Assembly: GCF_003691585.1 (NCBI RefSeq)
Contig: NZ_CP033169.1
Location: forward strand, 2,728,001 to 2,792,000
Reading direction: 5' to 3'
Length of the DNA: 64,000 nt
DNA from: Biomaibacter acetigenes
GTDB taxonomy: Bacteria; Bacillota; Thermosediminibacteria; Thermosediminibacterales; Tepidanaerobacteraceae
Positions within the stretch are counted from its first letter, which is position 1; every line of letters begins with the position of its first letter. The notes beneath the pieces are model-generated. The model was not told the DNA's origin and did not search any database. It saw nothing but the letters and a program-made list of their open reading frames with translations. The position numbers and the translations under genes are program-made. Positions 18,122 through 27,698 of this stretch are shown here, piece by piece.

Positions 18122-18888
18122 CCCGGTTTTCCACAGCTATTGCCGGCAGCCCGGAAGCCGTGGCTGAAAGCCGTATGGTACAGCCTGGAATATTCGTATT
18201 TTCCCTCCAGAAAATCGCCCACCAGGATGATGGCGGTCTTATCTATCCCCGCTTCTTTTGCTTTCTTCGATATATCTTTCAGAGTTCCCACTACTACCTT
18301 CTGTTCCGGCCAGGTAGCCTTGTAAACTACCGCCGCCGGTGTATCGGGATTGTAAGAGTCCGCAAGTTCCTCTACAACCTTTTTAATCTTATCGGCACTT
18401 AAAAATATCGCCATGGTGGCCTTGGGCTCCGCCAGAGATTTCAGGCTTTCCCTGTCGGGGACTGGCGTCCTACCTCCCATCCTGGTTACGATGACGGTCT
18501 GGCTCACTCCGGGCACTGTAAGTTCCTTTTTCAACACTGCTGCAGCGGCGGTGAGGGAACTTACACCGGGGCACACTTCGTAGGGAATACCGAGTTCGTT
18601 CAGTTTTTCCATCTGTTCTCTTATGGCACCGTAAATGGAAGGATCCCCCGTGTGGAGCCGGGCTACATCCTGACCCCTGTTATGGGCTTTTCTCATTATT
18701 TCAATGATCTCCTCCAGATTTAGACATGAACTGTCATAAATTTTTGCATCCTTTTTTGCGTACTTTAATATTTCCGGGTTGACGAGAGAGCCGGCATAAA
18801 TTACGACATCGCAGGCACCCAGAAGCCTCATTCCTTTAACCGTGATGAGTTCCGCATCTCCGGGGCCAGCGCCGATAAAATGTATCAT
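18100..18888 (-). CDS. cbiF: Cobalt-precorrin-4 C11-methyltransferase
   Basis: 262 residues, class III SAM methyltransferase: IHFIGAGPGDAELITVKGMRLL, VARLHTGDPSIYGAIREQM, CPGVSSLTAAAAVLKKEL, VIVTRMGGRTPVPDRESL. The ATG overlaps the cbiL stop by 4 bases. The last 20 or so residues (HGFRAAGNSCGKPGCREGMP) lie in the overlap with cbiG and look unconserved. Confidence 0.95.
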   Translation of the reverse strand: MIHFIGAGPGDAELITVKGMRLLGACDVVIYAGSLVNPEILKYAKKDAKIYDSSCLNLEEIIEIMRKAHNRGQDVARLHTGDPSIYGAIREQMEKLNELGIPYEVCPGVSSLTAAAAVLKKELTVPGVSQTVIVTRMGGRTPVPDRESLKSLAEPKATMAIFLSADKIKKVVEELADSYNPDTPAAVVYKATWPEQKVVVGTLKDISKKAKEAGIDKTAIILVGDFLEGKYEYSRLYHTAFSHGFRAAGNSCGKPGCREGMP

Positions 18889-19574
18889 CCGCCCATCTTC
18901 CTTCCGATTATCAGTGAAAGGTAATCCAATTTTTTCCTCCGGTATTTTTCCAGGTCAAAGGTAACCTCTTCATCTTCATGGCCACCTCTTATAACTAGCC
19001 CTGCTTTAAAACCCCCGGCCTTCAACAGGTCCACCGTTCTGTCGTAGTTTCCGGATACCTTCATCAATACCACACTTTCAAAATCATCGAGGATTTTTTT
19101 CATTGTTTTTTCATCCTCGGCAGGCACTACCGCAAAAGGACGGTTCCCTCGAGCTATGGGCATTTTGAGTTTTGATGCTGCCGCCGAAAAGGAAGTCACA
19201 CCCGGGATGGTCTCAATTTTGAATCCTTCAAGCCTTTCTATAACATAAATATAAGTGCTGTATATCATAGGGTCTCCCAGGGTAATGAAGGCTACGTCCC
19301 TGCCATCCACAAGCAGCTTTTTTATCTTTTTTGCATTTTCATCCCATACGGATTCAAGGATATCCCTTTCCCGGGTCATGGGAAATTCGAGCTTTAAGAC
19401 CTCGCCTTTGATGTAAGGCTTTGCAATGTCGAAGGCAATGCTCTCCCCCTTCCCTGATGGAACCATTACCACATGAACCCGTTCAAGAATCTTTACGGCC
19501 TTCAAAGTAATCAGTTCCGGGTCTCCGGGGCCCACGCCTACGCCGTATAATTTACCGGTGGAGATTTCTGACAT
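18885..19574 (-). CDS. cbiL: Cobalt-precorrin-2 C20-methyltransferase
   Basis: 229 residues from ATG 19574, which has GGGAGG ten bases upstream; a start at 19613 would add 13 residues before the conserved N terminus. Motifs: LYGVGVGPGDPELITLKAVKIL, VAFITLGDPMIYSTYIYVIERL, IPGVTSFSAAASKLKMPI. It methylates C20 of Co-precorrin-2, the first committed methylation after cobalt insertion by CbiX. Confidence 0.94.
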   Translation of the reverse strand: MSEISTGKLYGVGVGPGDPELITLKAVKILERVHVVMVPSGKGESIAFDIAKPYIKGEVLKLEFPMTRERDILESVWDENAKKIKKLLVDGRDVAFITLGDPMIYSTYIYVIERLEGFKIETIPGVTSFSAAASKLKMPIARGNRPFAVVPAEDEKTMKKILDDFESVVLMKVSGNYDRTVDLLKAGGFKAGLVIRGGHEDEEVTFDLEKYRRKKLDYLSLIIGRKMGG

Positions 19575-19666
19575 ATACGGTATTCCTCCCTTATATTCCG
19601 CAGATATTTTCAATAAATAAAACCTTCCACGCTACCCAGAGTCTTTATGGTGCTCCTTTTTACCGA

Positions 19667-20242
19667 TTATGCTTTTACCGATAGAATAAATACTGGATTT
19701 CGAGCCTGCATCAAAGTGCTGCCGCCGACCCTTACTGACCTTGCAACATTCACAAGGATTGTTTCCACTTCGTAGCCGCCGGCATAAAGGAACTCTTGAG
19801 CCCGATGAACGGTTTCCATCGTAACGGCGTTTATGACTATAACACCACCAGCCTTCAGCCTTTGCATTACCACTGTCAGAATCTCCGCAATTTTGCCTCC
19901 GGAGCCGCCGATGAAAACCCTGTCGGGGTCCGGCAGGTCAAAGAGTACTTCCGGTGCCTCGCCGGGCACCGCCGTAAGATTTAATGTTCCGAAGGCTCCG
20001 GTATTTTGCCTGATAAGTTTTAAGGCCTTCTCATCTTTTTCTACCGCATACACCCGGCCTTCCTTGCAGTAAAGGGCCGCCTCCACGGAAACTGCCCCCG
20101 TGCCCGCGCCGATATCCCATACCGTGAAGTCTTTTTTCAGCCTTAATTTGGAGAGGGATATGGCCCTTACCTCCTCTTTTGTCATGGGCACATCCCCTCT
20201 TACAAAAAGTCCGTCGGGGATGCCGAAGGCATATTCCCACAC
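19667..20242 (-). CDS. cbiT: Cobalt-precorrin-6B C15-methyltransferase (decarboxylating)
   Basis: 191 residues with the Rossmann methyltransferase signature VWDIGAGTGAVSVEAALYC, then PDRVFIGGSGGKIAEIL and GGVIVINAVTMETV. It starts at GTG 20242 inside the end of cbiE (43-base overlap). CbiE and CbiT are separate here, whereas aerobic CobL fuses them. Confidence 0.94.
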   Translation of the reverse strand: MWEYAFGIPDGLFVRGDVPMTKEEVRAISLSKLRLKKDFTVWDIGAGTGAVSVEAALYCKEGRVYAVEKDEKALKLIRQNTGAFGTLNLTAVPGEAPEVLFDLPDPDRVFIGGSGGKIAEILTVVMQRLKAGGVIVINAVTMETVHRAQEFLYAGGYEVETILVNVARSVRVGGSTLMQARNPVFILSVKA

Positions 20243-20838
20243 GTTATCACCACCACGTTGATGTCAAACTTTTTCCGGCTCTGCGCCAGTTCTTCGACGG
20301 TGTATCTTTCTATGACTTCATTATCGTAGGAAAGGTTCTCCCCCACATATAAAAACCTGTCTTTTATCCCGCTATCTTTTAAAAGCCGGGCTATAAAGGG
20401 AGGGTCATGGTTCTCATCAGTCAGTACCACCAGAGTGCCGTATTCCTTCACCCGGGTTATGATATCCGTCTTGCGCCCGTGAAGGCTTACCACAGCCACA
20501 TCCTTCATGGGCATCCCAAGCTTTGCCATGATGTACTGGACCGAACTTATGCCCGGGATCACTTCCACTTCTTCTTTGTTTACATATTTCAATACCACGT
20601 CCAGGATGCCGTAAAGGCCTGGATCTCCCGATGCCAGGATTACTACGCGGCCCTTTCGGTTTAAAATATCCTTAAAATCCAAACCTGTTTCTATGGCTAT
20701 TTTCACGCACTCCAGTTCTTCAAACAGTTTCAGATGCCTTTTTCCTCCCACCAGCACATCGGCCTGCTCTATCCTTCGGAGGGCCGCCGGGACAATGTAT
20801 TCCCGCGCTCCGGGCCCCACTCCCACAACGGTTACCAA
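20200..20838 (-). CDS. cbiE: Cobalt-precorrin-7 C5-methyltransferase
   Basis: 212 residues: VTVVGVGPGAREYIVPAALRRI, RVVILASGDPGLYGILDVVL, VIPGISSVQYIMAKLGMPM, and a CbiE-type SLHGRK motif. Starts at ATG 20838, overlapping the cbiD stop by 7 bases. Confidence 0.94.
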   Translation of the reverse strand: MVTVVGVGPGAREYIVPAALRRIEQADVLVGGKRHLKLFEELECVKIAIETGLDFKDILNRKGRVVILASGDPGLYGILDVVLKYVNKEEVEVIPGISSVQYIMAKLGMPMKDVAVVSLHGRKTDIITRVKEYGTLVVLTDENHDPPFIARLLKDSGIKDRFLYVGENLSYDNEVIERYTVEELAQSRKKFDINVVVITCGNMPSASPTDFL

Positions 20839-21939
20839 TTCTCATCCCCCCGTATCCTGGCCAGAAGCCCCCTCTTCAGGGAAATGAGGTCAACGCCTAC
20901 TTTCAACCGACCGCCGGTATACCATGTGCACTTATCCGCAATCCTCCGGGCCACAAATCTTGAAAACTCTCCGATGTCAATGCCCGCTTTTTCCAGAATT
21001 TCCATAGCTTCTTCCGAGGTGCCGGAGGAAAGTACGTTGTCCACCGTTTCCTTTTTTGCTCCGAAATGGGCTCCGTAGGCCGCCATTATCTCCGCCCTGG
21101 CGTCGGCGACGCGGCCTGCGGTGTTGAATATTCCCGCCGCCACCTTTATGAGCTTGCCTATATCACCGATGAGCCATATCTTTTCAAAACCGTATTCCAC
21201 CGCCTTTTCCAGCATAAAGTCCAGAAAATTGCCGTAGGATACTATGAGGCTTTCATCCACACCATTTTTTACGGCATAGTTTTTTTCCGTAATTTCCGGG
21301 TGTCAGGACTACTTTTTTTTGACCCCGGGCCGCTATCATAGATAGTTCCAGGGCCAGGGTCTCTTTTAAGGCTTCCAGGGACATAGGCTCTACAATGCCG
21401 GTGGTACCGATGATGGAAAGCCCGCCGACAATTCCCAGCCGGGGGTTGAAGGTCTTTCCGGCTACTTCCTCTCCGCCGGGAATGCTCAGGATTATTCTTA
21501 CACCGCAGCCTTCCTGCATTACCTGCATCACTTCTTTGATTATCATGGCCCTGGGGACGGGATTTATGGCAGGCTCGCCGGGCTTTGCCGAAAGGCCCGG
21601 CCTGGTGACAATGCCTATACCTTCTCCAGCAGCTATCACGATACCCTCTTTGCCGGTTTTTTCAGCCCTGGCATATACCACAAGGCCGTCGGTCACATCG
21701 GGGTCATCTCCCGCATCCTTTCTCACTCCGCACTCTGCCCATTCATCGCCTTTTTTCGGGTCCTCTATCCTGAGGGTGAGAAGCCAGCCTTTTGGTGTGT
21801 CAATGTCCACCGTCTCCGGTACATCCTCATGAAAAAGCATATATACGGCGGCTTTAGATGCGGCGGCAGCGCATGTCCCGGTGGTATAGCCATATCGGAG
21901 CTTTTTGTTACCCTTTACGACAAATTTTTCCATTTTCAT
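20832..21939 (-). pseudogene. cbiD: Cobalt-precorrin-5B C1-methyltransferase, interrupted by a +1 frameshift
   Basis: The N-terminal frame (21253-21939) has RYGYTTGTCAAAASKAAVYM and GGLSIIGTTGIVEPMS, then ends in a spurious GKKLCRKKWCG. The second frame (20832-21260) continues the protein (ESLIVSYGNFLDFMLEKAV, FSRFVARRIADKCTWYTGG). Reading A6 instead of A7 at 21280-21286 gives GNYGKNYAVKNGVDESLIV and joins both halves into one normal CbiD of about 370 residues. The gene is central and its neighbours are intact, so a sequencing error is as likely as a real lesion. It lies between cbiC and cbiE. Confidence 0.92.
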
Positions 21940-22558
21940 CTTTTAACATATATAAAAGGGCATTTACTATAGCCACCGCCATGGTACTGCCGCCCCTTCT
22001 GCCCCAGGCAACAATATAAGGAATACCGGAGGCCACCAGGGCTTCCTTGGACTCCGCCGCTCCCACAAACCCTACCGGTACGCCTATGACCAGATCCGGC
22101 TTTATCCTGCCCTCCTCTGCGAGCTCCAACAACTTGAAAAGCGCCGTAGGAGCGTTGCCGATGGCAAATATCCCGCCCCCTCCGTCCTGCGCCGCCGCCA
22201 TAATGGAAGCCATAGCTCTGGTTATGCTAAGTTCTCTGGATTTTGCCGCCACATCCGGATAGTCTACGTAGCATTTGACAACACATCCTGCAGCTTCCAA
22301 AGCTTTCCTGTTTATCCCGGCTTCCACCATCCTGGTGTCGGTGACTATCCGGCAACCCCTTCGCATGGCGGCAAGCCCTGCCTCTACCGCTTCTTCGGAA
22401 AAATCCATGATCCCCGCATACTCAAAATCTGCCACCGAATGGATTACTCTCCTGACTATGGCCCATTCCTTTTCGTCAAACTTTCCTCTATCCACATGCC
22501 CTTCGATGATTTCAAAGCTCTTTTTTTCAATTTCCAGGGGATCTCTGACATATTCCAT
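21908..22558 (-). CDS. cbiC: Cobalt-precorrin-8 methylmutase
   Basis: 216 residues. It moves a methyl from C11 to C12 to yield cobyrinate. Motifs: HSVADFEYAGIMDFSEEAVEAG (catalytic His), IGNAPTALFKLLELAEEG, GVPVGFVGAAESKEAL, WGRRGGSTMAVAIVNALLY. Overlaps the cbiD start by about 30 bases. Confidence 0.95.
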   Translation of the reverse strand: MEYVRDPLEIEKKSFEIIEGHVDRGKFDEKEWAIVRRVIHSVADFEYAGIMDFSEEAVEAGLAAMRRGCRIVTDTRMVEAGINRKALEAAGCVVKCYVDYPDVAAKSRELSITRAMASIMAAAQDGGGGIFAIGNAPTALFKLLELAEEGRIKPDLVIGVPVGFVGAAESKEALVASGIPYIVAWGRRGGSTMAVAIVNALLYMLKDENGKICRKG

Positions 22559-22573
22559 ATAAAAACACCTTCC

Positions 22574-22948
22574 TTATAATTCGACAAGATTTCCCTTCGC
22601 TCTTTCGGAGATGATACCGCAGATCCTGTCGTCGTACCCTATGGGTTCTGCCAGGGCAATGCGCACTTCGGGGCAAATGGCTTTCACTTTTTTTAACTCT
22701 TCGGGGATGTCTTTGAGTACGTGATTTCCCGTAAAAAGAAATGCCGGTGCCGCCACAATTTCTGTAATTCCTTTACTGACAAGTTTATTCACCGATTCGG
22801 CTAGGTTCGGCCTGTTGAACTGGAGAAAGGCTACCTCCACATCCCGGTATTCCCCGGCTGCCTTTAACTTTTCCGCTATTTTATACACCGTTTCTTCAGT
22901 ACCCTGCGCCCTGCTGCCGTGGGCCAGTATCAATAAAGCCCTGTTCAT
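22574..22948 (-). CDS. cbiX: Sirohydrochlorin cobaltochelatase, short form
   Basis: 124 residues, the length of the small (single-domain) CbiX. It inserts cobalt into sirohydrochlorin. Metal and catalytic His are in LLILAHGSRAQGTEE and FLFTGNHVLKDIPEEL. Its ATG overlaps the cbiA stop by 4 bases. Confidence 0.93.
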   Translation of the reverse strand: MNRALLILAHGSRAQGTEETVYKIAEKLKAAGEYRDVEVAFLQFNRPNLAESVNKLVSKGITEIVAAPAFLFTGNHVLKDIPEELKKVKAICPEVRIALAEPIGYDDRICGIISERAKGNLVEL

Positions 22949-24330
22949 TTAAACTCGCTCCTTTTTAAAAATTCAAGGCACTTTCTTAAAAAGTTTTCCG
23001 CTAAATTCGGATATGCAAAGAAATCAATGTGAACATAAGTGGCAAGGCAATTTTTGAACCGATAACCGCATCGCCATTTCTCCGGCTTGCCGGGCTTACC
23101 CACCAGGTAGCATGTATTTTCAAAAAATCCCACCATCTCCGAATGGTGAAACTCATGTCCCCTGAGTTTAAACCCTTTTTCCGCCAGCACATTTTCGGAC
23201 GTCACTTCCGCCTCCACATAGCCAAAGTGCTGGAGGCGTCTGGTCATGACGGCTTCTATATCGTAAACACCCGCCATAGGATAGCCTTTACCCTCCTGGT
23301 CCCTTATACACCTTGAAAGATACATAAATCCTCCGCACTCGGCATAGGTGGGAAGGCCCGATTCAATGGAATTTTTTATGGACTCCAGCATGGGGAGGTT
23401 TCTGCTTAACTGCCCGGCAAACATCTCCGGAAAGCCCCCGCCCAGATAAAGCCCCGATATGCCGTCAGGAAGAGCGATATCATGCAGGGGGCTGAAGGGA
23501 ACCAGCTTTGCCCCCATATCCCGGAAAACCTCCAGCCCGCTTTGGTAATAGAAGTTAAAGGCCTCATCCATGGCCACGGCGATTTTCACCGCTTCATTGT
23601 TTACACAAAAATCTGCAAAAGCTGGGACCTGCCCTTTAATATCTAAAGATCCTGCTTTTTCTGCGGTCCTTAAAATCCCGTCCAGGTCAATATACCTTTC
23701 TATATAACTGTACAGCCTGTGGAATTTCTTTTTCAATCCCTCCATCTCATAGACCGGGACCAGTCCAAGATGCCTTTCGGGAAGGCAAAGTTCCGGGTCG
23801 CCGGGAATAAATCCAAATACGGGGACGCCGGTGTCCCTTTCGATACTCTGCTTTAAAAGCTCGTAGTGTTTTTGGCCACCTACCTTATTTAATATGACGC
23901 CCGCAATGTTTACTTCCCGGTCAAAGTCCCGAAAGCCCCCCACCATGGCTGAAGCGCTCCGCGCCATGCCCGATGCGTCAATCACCAGGATGACGGGCAA
24001 ATTTAGTATTTTTGCCACATGGGCACTGCTCCCGAAGCCTTGTGTATCCAAACCGTCAAAGAGCCCCATGACTCCTTCCACCAGGGCGATGTCCCCGTCG
24101 GATTTTAGGCCGTAAAGGGCCTTGAGCCTTTCCTCGCCAAGCATGAATACATCAAGGTTATATGAAACCCTGCCGCAGACGAATTTATGATAAGCCGTAT
24201 CTATGTAATCCGGCCCCACCTTGAATGGAGTTACTGTATATTTTTTTGACAGTGCTCCCAGCAGCCCCAAACCTACGGTGGTCTTGCCCGATCCGCTGTG
24301 GGTCCCGGCTATCATTACGCCTTTGCCCAA
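22945..24330 (-). CDS. cbiA: Cobyrinate a,c-diamide synthase
   Basis: 461 residues. The N-terminal dethiobiotin-synthetase-like ATPase (IAGTHSGSGKTTVGLGLLGAL; VEGVMGLFDGL) is followed by a C-terminal triad-type glutamine amidotransferase (GLYLGGGFPEMFAGQLSRN; nucleophile Cys in PTYAECGGFMYLS). Amidates the a and c side chains of cobyrinate. Overlaps cbiO by 16 bases. Confidence 0.95.
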   Translation of the reverse strand: MGKGVMIAGTHSGSGKTTVGLGLLGALSKKYTVTPFKVGPDYIDTAYHKFVCGRVSYNLDVFMLGEERLKALYGLKSDGDIALVEGVMGLFDGLDTQGFGSSAHVAKILNLPVILVIDASGMARSASAMVGGFRDFDREVNIAGVILNKVGGQKHYELLKQSIERDTGVPVFGFIPGDPELCLPERHLGLVPVYEMEGLKKKFHRLYSYIERYIDLDGILRTAEKAGSLDIKGQVPAFADFCVNNEAVKIAVAMDEAFNFYYQSGLEVFRDMGAKLVPFSPLHDIALPDGISGLYLGGGFPEMFAGQLSRNLPMLESIKNSIESGLPTYAECGGFMYLSRCIRDQEGKGYPMAGVYDIEAVMTRRLQHFGYVEAEVTSENVLAEKGFKLRGHEFHHSEMVGFFENTCYLVGKPGKPEKWRCGYRFKNCLATYVHIDFFAYPNLAENFLRKCLEFLKRSEFK

Positions 24331-25154
24331 AATAAATCCTCCCTTCTAAGTTCCAGGATATTTCTGGGCAATCTATCGAAAATAAAGCCTTTTTGCTTTA
24401 AAACTTCGCATATTTCTAAGAGCAGCGGCTTTTTCAAATCCGCCTCTTTTAAAAGCTTTTCATTTTGAAAAATTTCTGTTGGAGTTCCTTCCCCGGCTAC
24501 CTTCCCGTCTTTCAAGATAAATACATAATCAGCCCAGGAATAGGCCAGCTCCACATCATGGGTGGATAAAATCACCTGCTTTCCCTTCCTGCGGAGTTCC
24601 TCCAGTATTTCCAGGAGCTTTTCCACATGCTTCGGGTCCAGGTATGCCGCAGGTTCGTCCAGGATAAGCACCTCGGGATCCATGGCCAGCACATCTGCGA
24701 TAGATACCCTCTTTTTCTGGCCATAGCTCAAAAAATGGGTGGGCCTGTGTTCTAATTCTTCTATTCCCGCAGCTTTTAAAGCCTCCTCCACCCTTTTTTT
24801 AACTTCGGTGATGGGAAATCCAAGGTTCATGGGACCGAAGGAGACTTCCTGAAAGACGCTGCCTGCGAACAGCTGAGTATCCGGGTCCTGAAATACTATG
24901 CCCACTTTTTTTCTGAGATTAATAAGGTAATATCTGGAGTACCTTATCTCCTGGCCCCTGTAAAAAACCCTTCCGCTCTTCGGCCTCAATATGCCGTTAA
25001 AGTGGAGGAACAGGGTGGATTTGCCGGACCCGTTGGGACCTAATATCGCAATATTTTTGCCCTTTTCTATTGCCATGGAGATCCCATTTAAGGCCCTTAT
25101 GCCCCCTGGATACTCAAAAATCACATCCCTCATCTCCAGGATGTAATCGTCCAT
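24315..25154 (-). CDS. cbiO: Cobalt ECF transporter ATPase
   Basis: 279 residues from ATG 25154 (RBS GGAGGTGG, 6 bases away). ABC ATPase motifs: Walker A ILGPNGSGKSTLFLHF, Q-loop FQDPDTQLF, signature LSYGQKKRVSIADVL, Walker B VLILDEPAAYLDP, H-loop STHD. Energises cobalt uptake with CbiM, CbiN and CbiQ. Confidence 0.95.
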   Translation of the reverse strand: MDDYILEMRDVIFEYPGGIRALNGISMAIEKGKNIAILGPNGSGKSTLFLHFNGILRPKSGRVFYRGQEIRYSRYYLINLRKKVGIVFQDPDTQLFAGSVFQEVSFGPMNLGFPITEVKKRVEEALKAAGIEELEHRPTHFLSYGQKKRVSIADVLAMDPEVLILDEPAAYLDPKHVEKLLEILEELRRKGKQVILSTHDVELAYSWADYVFILKDGKVAGEGTPTEIFQNEKLLKEADLKKPLLLEICEVLKQKGFIFDRLPRNILELRREDLFWAKA

Positions 25155-25927
25155 TTTATTCCACCTCCGGAAAGCCACGCCAAAAGCAGAAGCAAAATCT
25201 CCGCAGATACAATAAAAAGGATATTCCTGAGGGATGGCGAAAAGTTTTTTGTCAGGACCTTCAACTCCCCGTCGTATCCTCTTGCCTCCAGCGCCGTATA
25301 TAGCCTTTCAGAATCTCTATAGGATTTTAGAAATAGTGAAGATATGAGCCTTCCCAGAGAATTAAGGGCAGCCTTCGAAGTTATATATCCCAGCCGGGAA
25401 GACTGGGATATATATATCCTTTCGGAATTTTCCATGAGCACGAACAAAAACCTGTACATAAGCTCCATGAGCTCCAGGAGAAGCGCCGGCACTTTCAGAC
25501 TTTTCAGCACCATGACAAGATCTATCATGGGGGTTGTAAGAGCCAGAAAATACAGGCAGGAAACTAAAGCCATAGACCTGAAAAAGAGCATACCCGATAT
25601 CTTCATGCTTTCCCGAGTTATTCCGATGGTGATGTCAAATAACGAAAATTTTATCAATGCTCTGCTTCCGGCAGGAACTATATTTATCATCAGCGTCAAT
25701 ACACCGGTTAAAACAAATGAAAGCGGGAGGGCAAGTATTTTCAGGCAAACCCTCACCGGTATTCCCGCTTTAAATACTAAGATGGTTCCCATCATGAAAA
25801 CAATCGCTAGATTTAAATATACATTCGGAATAAAGCCCACTGCCATGGTGGCCAGTGTAAATAACAGCTTTTCAGCGGGATGAACGTCTTTTAGTTTGTT
25901 TGAATATGTGTAATTATCTATCAGCAT
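25130..25927 (-). CDS. cbiQ: Cobalt ECF transporter transmembrane component
   Basis: 265 residues from ATG 25927, which overlaps the cbiN end; longer in-frame starts read into cbiN. Five or so membrane segments. The C-terminal cytoplasmic helix carries the Ala-Arg-Gly coupling motif (YTALEARGYDGEL), with SYRDSERLY just before. The N-terminal [20 protein letters not shown] is CbiQ-like. Confidence 0.93.
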   Translation of the reverse strand: MLIDNYTYSNKLKDVHPAEKLLFTLATMAVGFIPNVYLNLAIVFMMGTILVFKAGIPVRVCLKILALPLSFVLTGVLTLMINIVPAGSRALIKFSLFDITIGITRESMKISGMLFFRSMALVSCLYFLALTTPMIDLVMVLKSLKVPALLLELMELMYRFLFVLMENSERIYISQSSRLGYITSKAALNSLGRLISSLFLKSYRDSERLYTALEARGYDGELKVLTKNFSPSLRNILFIVSAEILLLLLAWLSGGGIKWTITSWR

Positions 25928-26207
25928 TTTTCTTCGCCCTGGCAAGTCCGAAATAGTAACCGATAAATCCCGCTCCCATGGCGGCCTGAAGGGCAAATAG
26001 AAGACTTTCTATCTCACCGCTGGGAGGCTCCCACAGCGGCTTAAACCATGGTTTAAAATCCGCGTTCACCTGGGTAATGACTTCTTCCGCCATGTCGTCG
26101 GCCCCTCCGAATTTTGCATCTTTTAGTGTTAAAAGCGGGTAAATCGAAAGAAGTATCACCAGCAGAGCAAGAATCAAATTTTTTATAAAAAAGTTTTTAT
26201 CTCTCAT
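25914..26207 (-). CDS. cbiN: Cobalt transporter small subunit
   Basis: 97 residues with two membrane segments (residues 9-25 and about 68-88) flanking an extracytoplasmic loop with [22 protein letters not shown], the CbiN signature. Couples to CbiM in cobalt-specific ECF systems. Confidence 0.93.
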   Translation of the reverse strand: MRDKNFFIKNLILALLVILLSIYPLLTLKDAKFGGADDMAEEVITQVNADFKPWFKPLWEPPSGEIESLLFALQAAMGAGFIGYYFGLARAKKNADR

Positions 26208-26947
26208 GGCGGACCTCCTTTGAAATTAACCAAAGTCCGGTGAGCATTTCTTCATTATATGCGGTAAGCAAATTTATAACCATTACCGATAACAGTCCCT
26301 CGCTGATGGCAAGAGGCACCTGGGTTACCGCAAATATACCCATAAATTTTAAAAAAGATGCGGCAAATCCGCCGGGATTTGCGGGAAACGCCAGGGCCAG
26401 CTGGAGGGAAGTGGTAACATAGGTGAGCAAATCTCCCAGGGCTGCCGCCAAGAAGACTGAAAGCCACCTGGGTCCCCCAAATTTATTTACCCCTCTGTAG
26501 ACCAGATAGGATACAATGGGCCCCGCCACCGCCATGGAGAATGTGTTTGCTCCAAGAGTGGTTATACCTCCATGGGCCAGCAGCAGTGCCTGAAAGATAA
26601 GTACAATCATCCCCAGCACGCTCATAACCCACGGCCCGAAGAGAATGGCACCAAGGCCTACTCCGGTGGGATGGGAACAGCTGCCCGTTACCGACGGGAG
26701 CTTGAGGGCGGAAAGCACAAAGGCGAAAGCTCCGGCAAAGCCCCAGCAGCATTTTCACCCGGGGGTTGGCATCAACGAGCTTTCGTATGGAGTAAAGCCC
26801 CAGTATGACGAAGGGAAGGGCGAGCAAATCCCACATCACGGCCCACTTCAGCGGCAGGTATCCTTCCGTTATATGCATGGCCAGGGCCGGACGGGGTATC
26901 CATAACATCATCGCGGTAAAAAATAATATACTTCTAAACATTTCCAT
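26197..26947 (-). pseudogene. cbiM: Cobalt ECF substrate-binding component, interrupted by a frameshift
   Basis: The upstream frame encodes a signal-like start, then MHITEGYLPLKWAVMWDLLALP (N-terminal His of mature CbiM) and NPRVKMLL. It then diverges. The second frame supplies [28 protein letters not shown] and the remaining membrane helices. Dropping one G from the G4 run near 26742 restores [16 protein letters not shown] and a full protein of about 250 residues. It is first in the operon, directly behind the cobalamin riboswitch, so a real mutation would disable cobalt uptake. Sequencing error is plausible. Confidence 0.92.
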
Positions 26948-26994
26948 TACCTCCCTGCTTGTTAGCTGTAACCACGGAAAAAAGCTCTTAAGCG

Positions 26995-27032
26995 CTAAAA
27001 AACCCCTTAACTACGAATAGTTAAGGGGTTTT
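26995..27032 (-). terminator. Riboswitch-controlled terminator before cbiM
   Basis: Perfect 13-bp stem AACCCCTTAACTA/TAGTTAAGGGGTT with a four-base loop, followed on the minus strand by a U-run. It lies between the cobalamin riboswitch and cbiM, where the B12-bound state would stop transcription. Confidence 0.85.
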
Positions 27033-27079
27033 AACCTCTGGATAAAATATACTTCCACAATAACACCTCCCTATCTCTC

Positions 27080-27265
27080 GTAGGATAGTGTTCACCGGTA
27101 CAGGCAGGTCTCCTGGCTCAGGTTCATCACCGCCCTATGCCTTCCCGGTTTCCCAGTGGCGTATATAAGGCGGCTCACCTTTACAGTGGCGGGACCGCGC
27201 GGGACTTTCACCCGACTTCCCTATTGGTTCAACCCTCGAAGTTGAACACCTGCACCTGTAATATT
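27080..27265 (-). promoter_or_regulatory. Cobalamin riboswitch of the cbi operon
   Basis: On the minus strand, read 5' to 3': GGGAAGTCGGGTGAAAGTCC, GCGGTCCCGCCACTGTAA, then the 3' B12 box GCCAGGAGACCTGCCTGTAC. These are the conserved blocks of the adenosylcobalamin riboswitch. A terminator follows before cbiM. It would repress the whole cbiMNQOAXCDETLFGHJ operon when B12 is plentiful. Confidence 0.95.
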
Positions 27266-27338
27266 CAGTTTTGCTTAATTATAGAATAATTTACAGCATA
27301 TGTCAAGGTTCATCTTTTTATGGGTTAAGGCCACCCAT

Positions 27339-27698
27339 TTATTCATCGGCAAGCCTCAAACCCAGATTTTTTGCAAAAGCGTAGGCCTCCCTGTATTCGC
27401 GCCGACTTAAGGCTTTTGATATCTCTTCATATTCAAAGGCCTTATGAGCCGGATAATATTGATCCATCAGGTTTACCAGACAATCGGGCGATAATTCCCG
27501 TTTTATAAATTTTAAAACTTCTTTTGTATCCTCAAGGCCTCCGGGCATCATCAGATGCCTTATGATTAAACCGCGGTAGGCGATACCTCTTTCATCGGTC
27601 TTTAAACCTCCCACCTGGCGGTCCATTTCTTTCAGAGCCATTTTAACCTTTTTGGGGTAATCTTTTACTTTTGAATACTTTTGCCCCCGCTCAGCCAA
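27339..27698 (-). pseudogene. C-terminal remnant of a COG1313-type radical SAM protein
   Basis: 119 codons matching the C-terminal part of PflX-like radical SAM proteins: KYSKVKDYPKKVKMALKEM, RQVGGLKTDERGIAYRGLII, RHLMMPGGLEDTKEVLKFI, VNLMDQYYPAHKAFEY. The N-terminal half with the CxxxCxxC cluster is missing. Upstream sequence (27700-27830) holds only a short unrelated frame (LHARGTLIGKNPMELE) I do not recognise. No good RBS is visible. Confidence 0.8.

Noticed and set aside
27225-27250. GGTTCAACCCTCGAAGTTGAAC resembling a tRNA T-arm
   Set aside because: It belongs to the 5' part of the cobalamin riboswitch; no acceptor stem or anticodon arm surrounds it.
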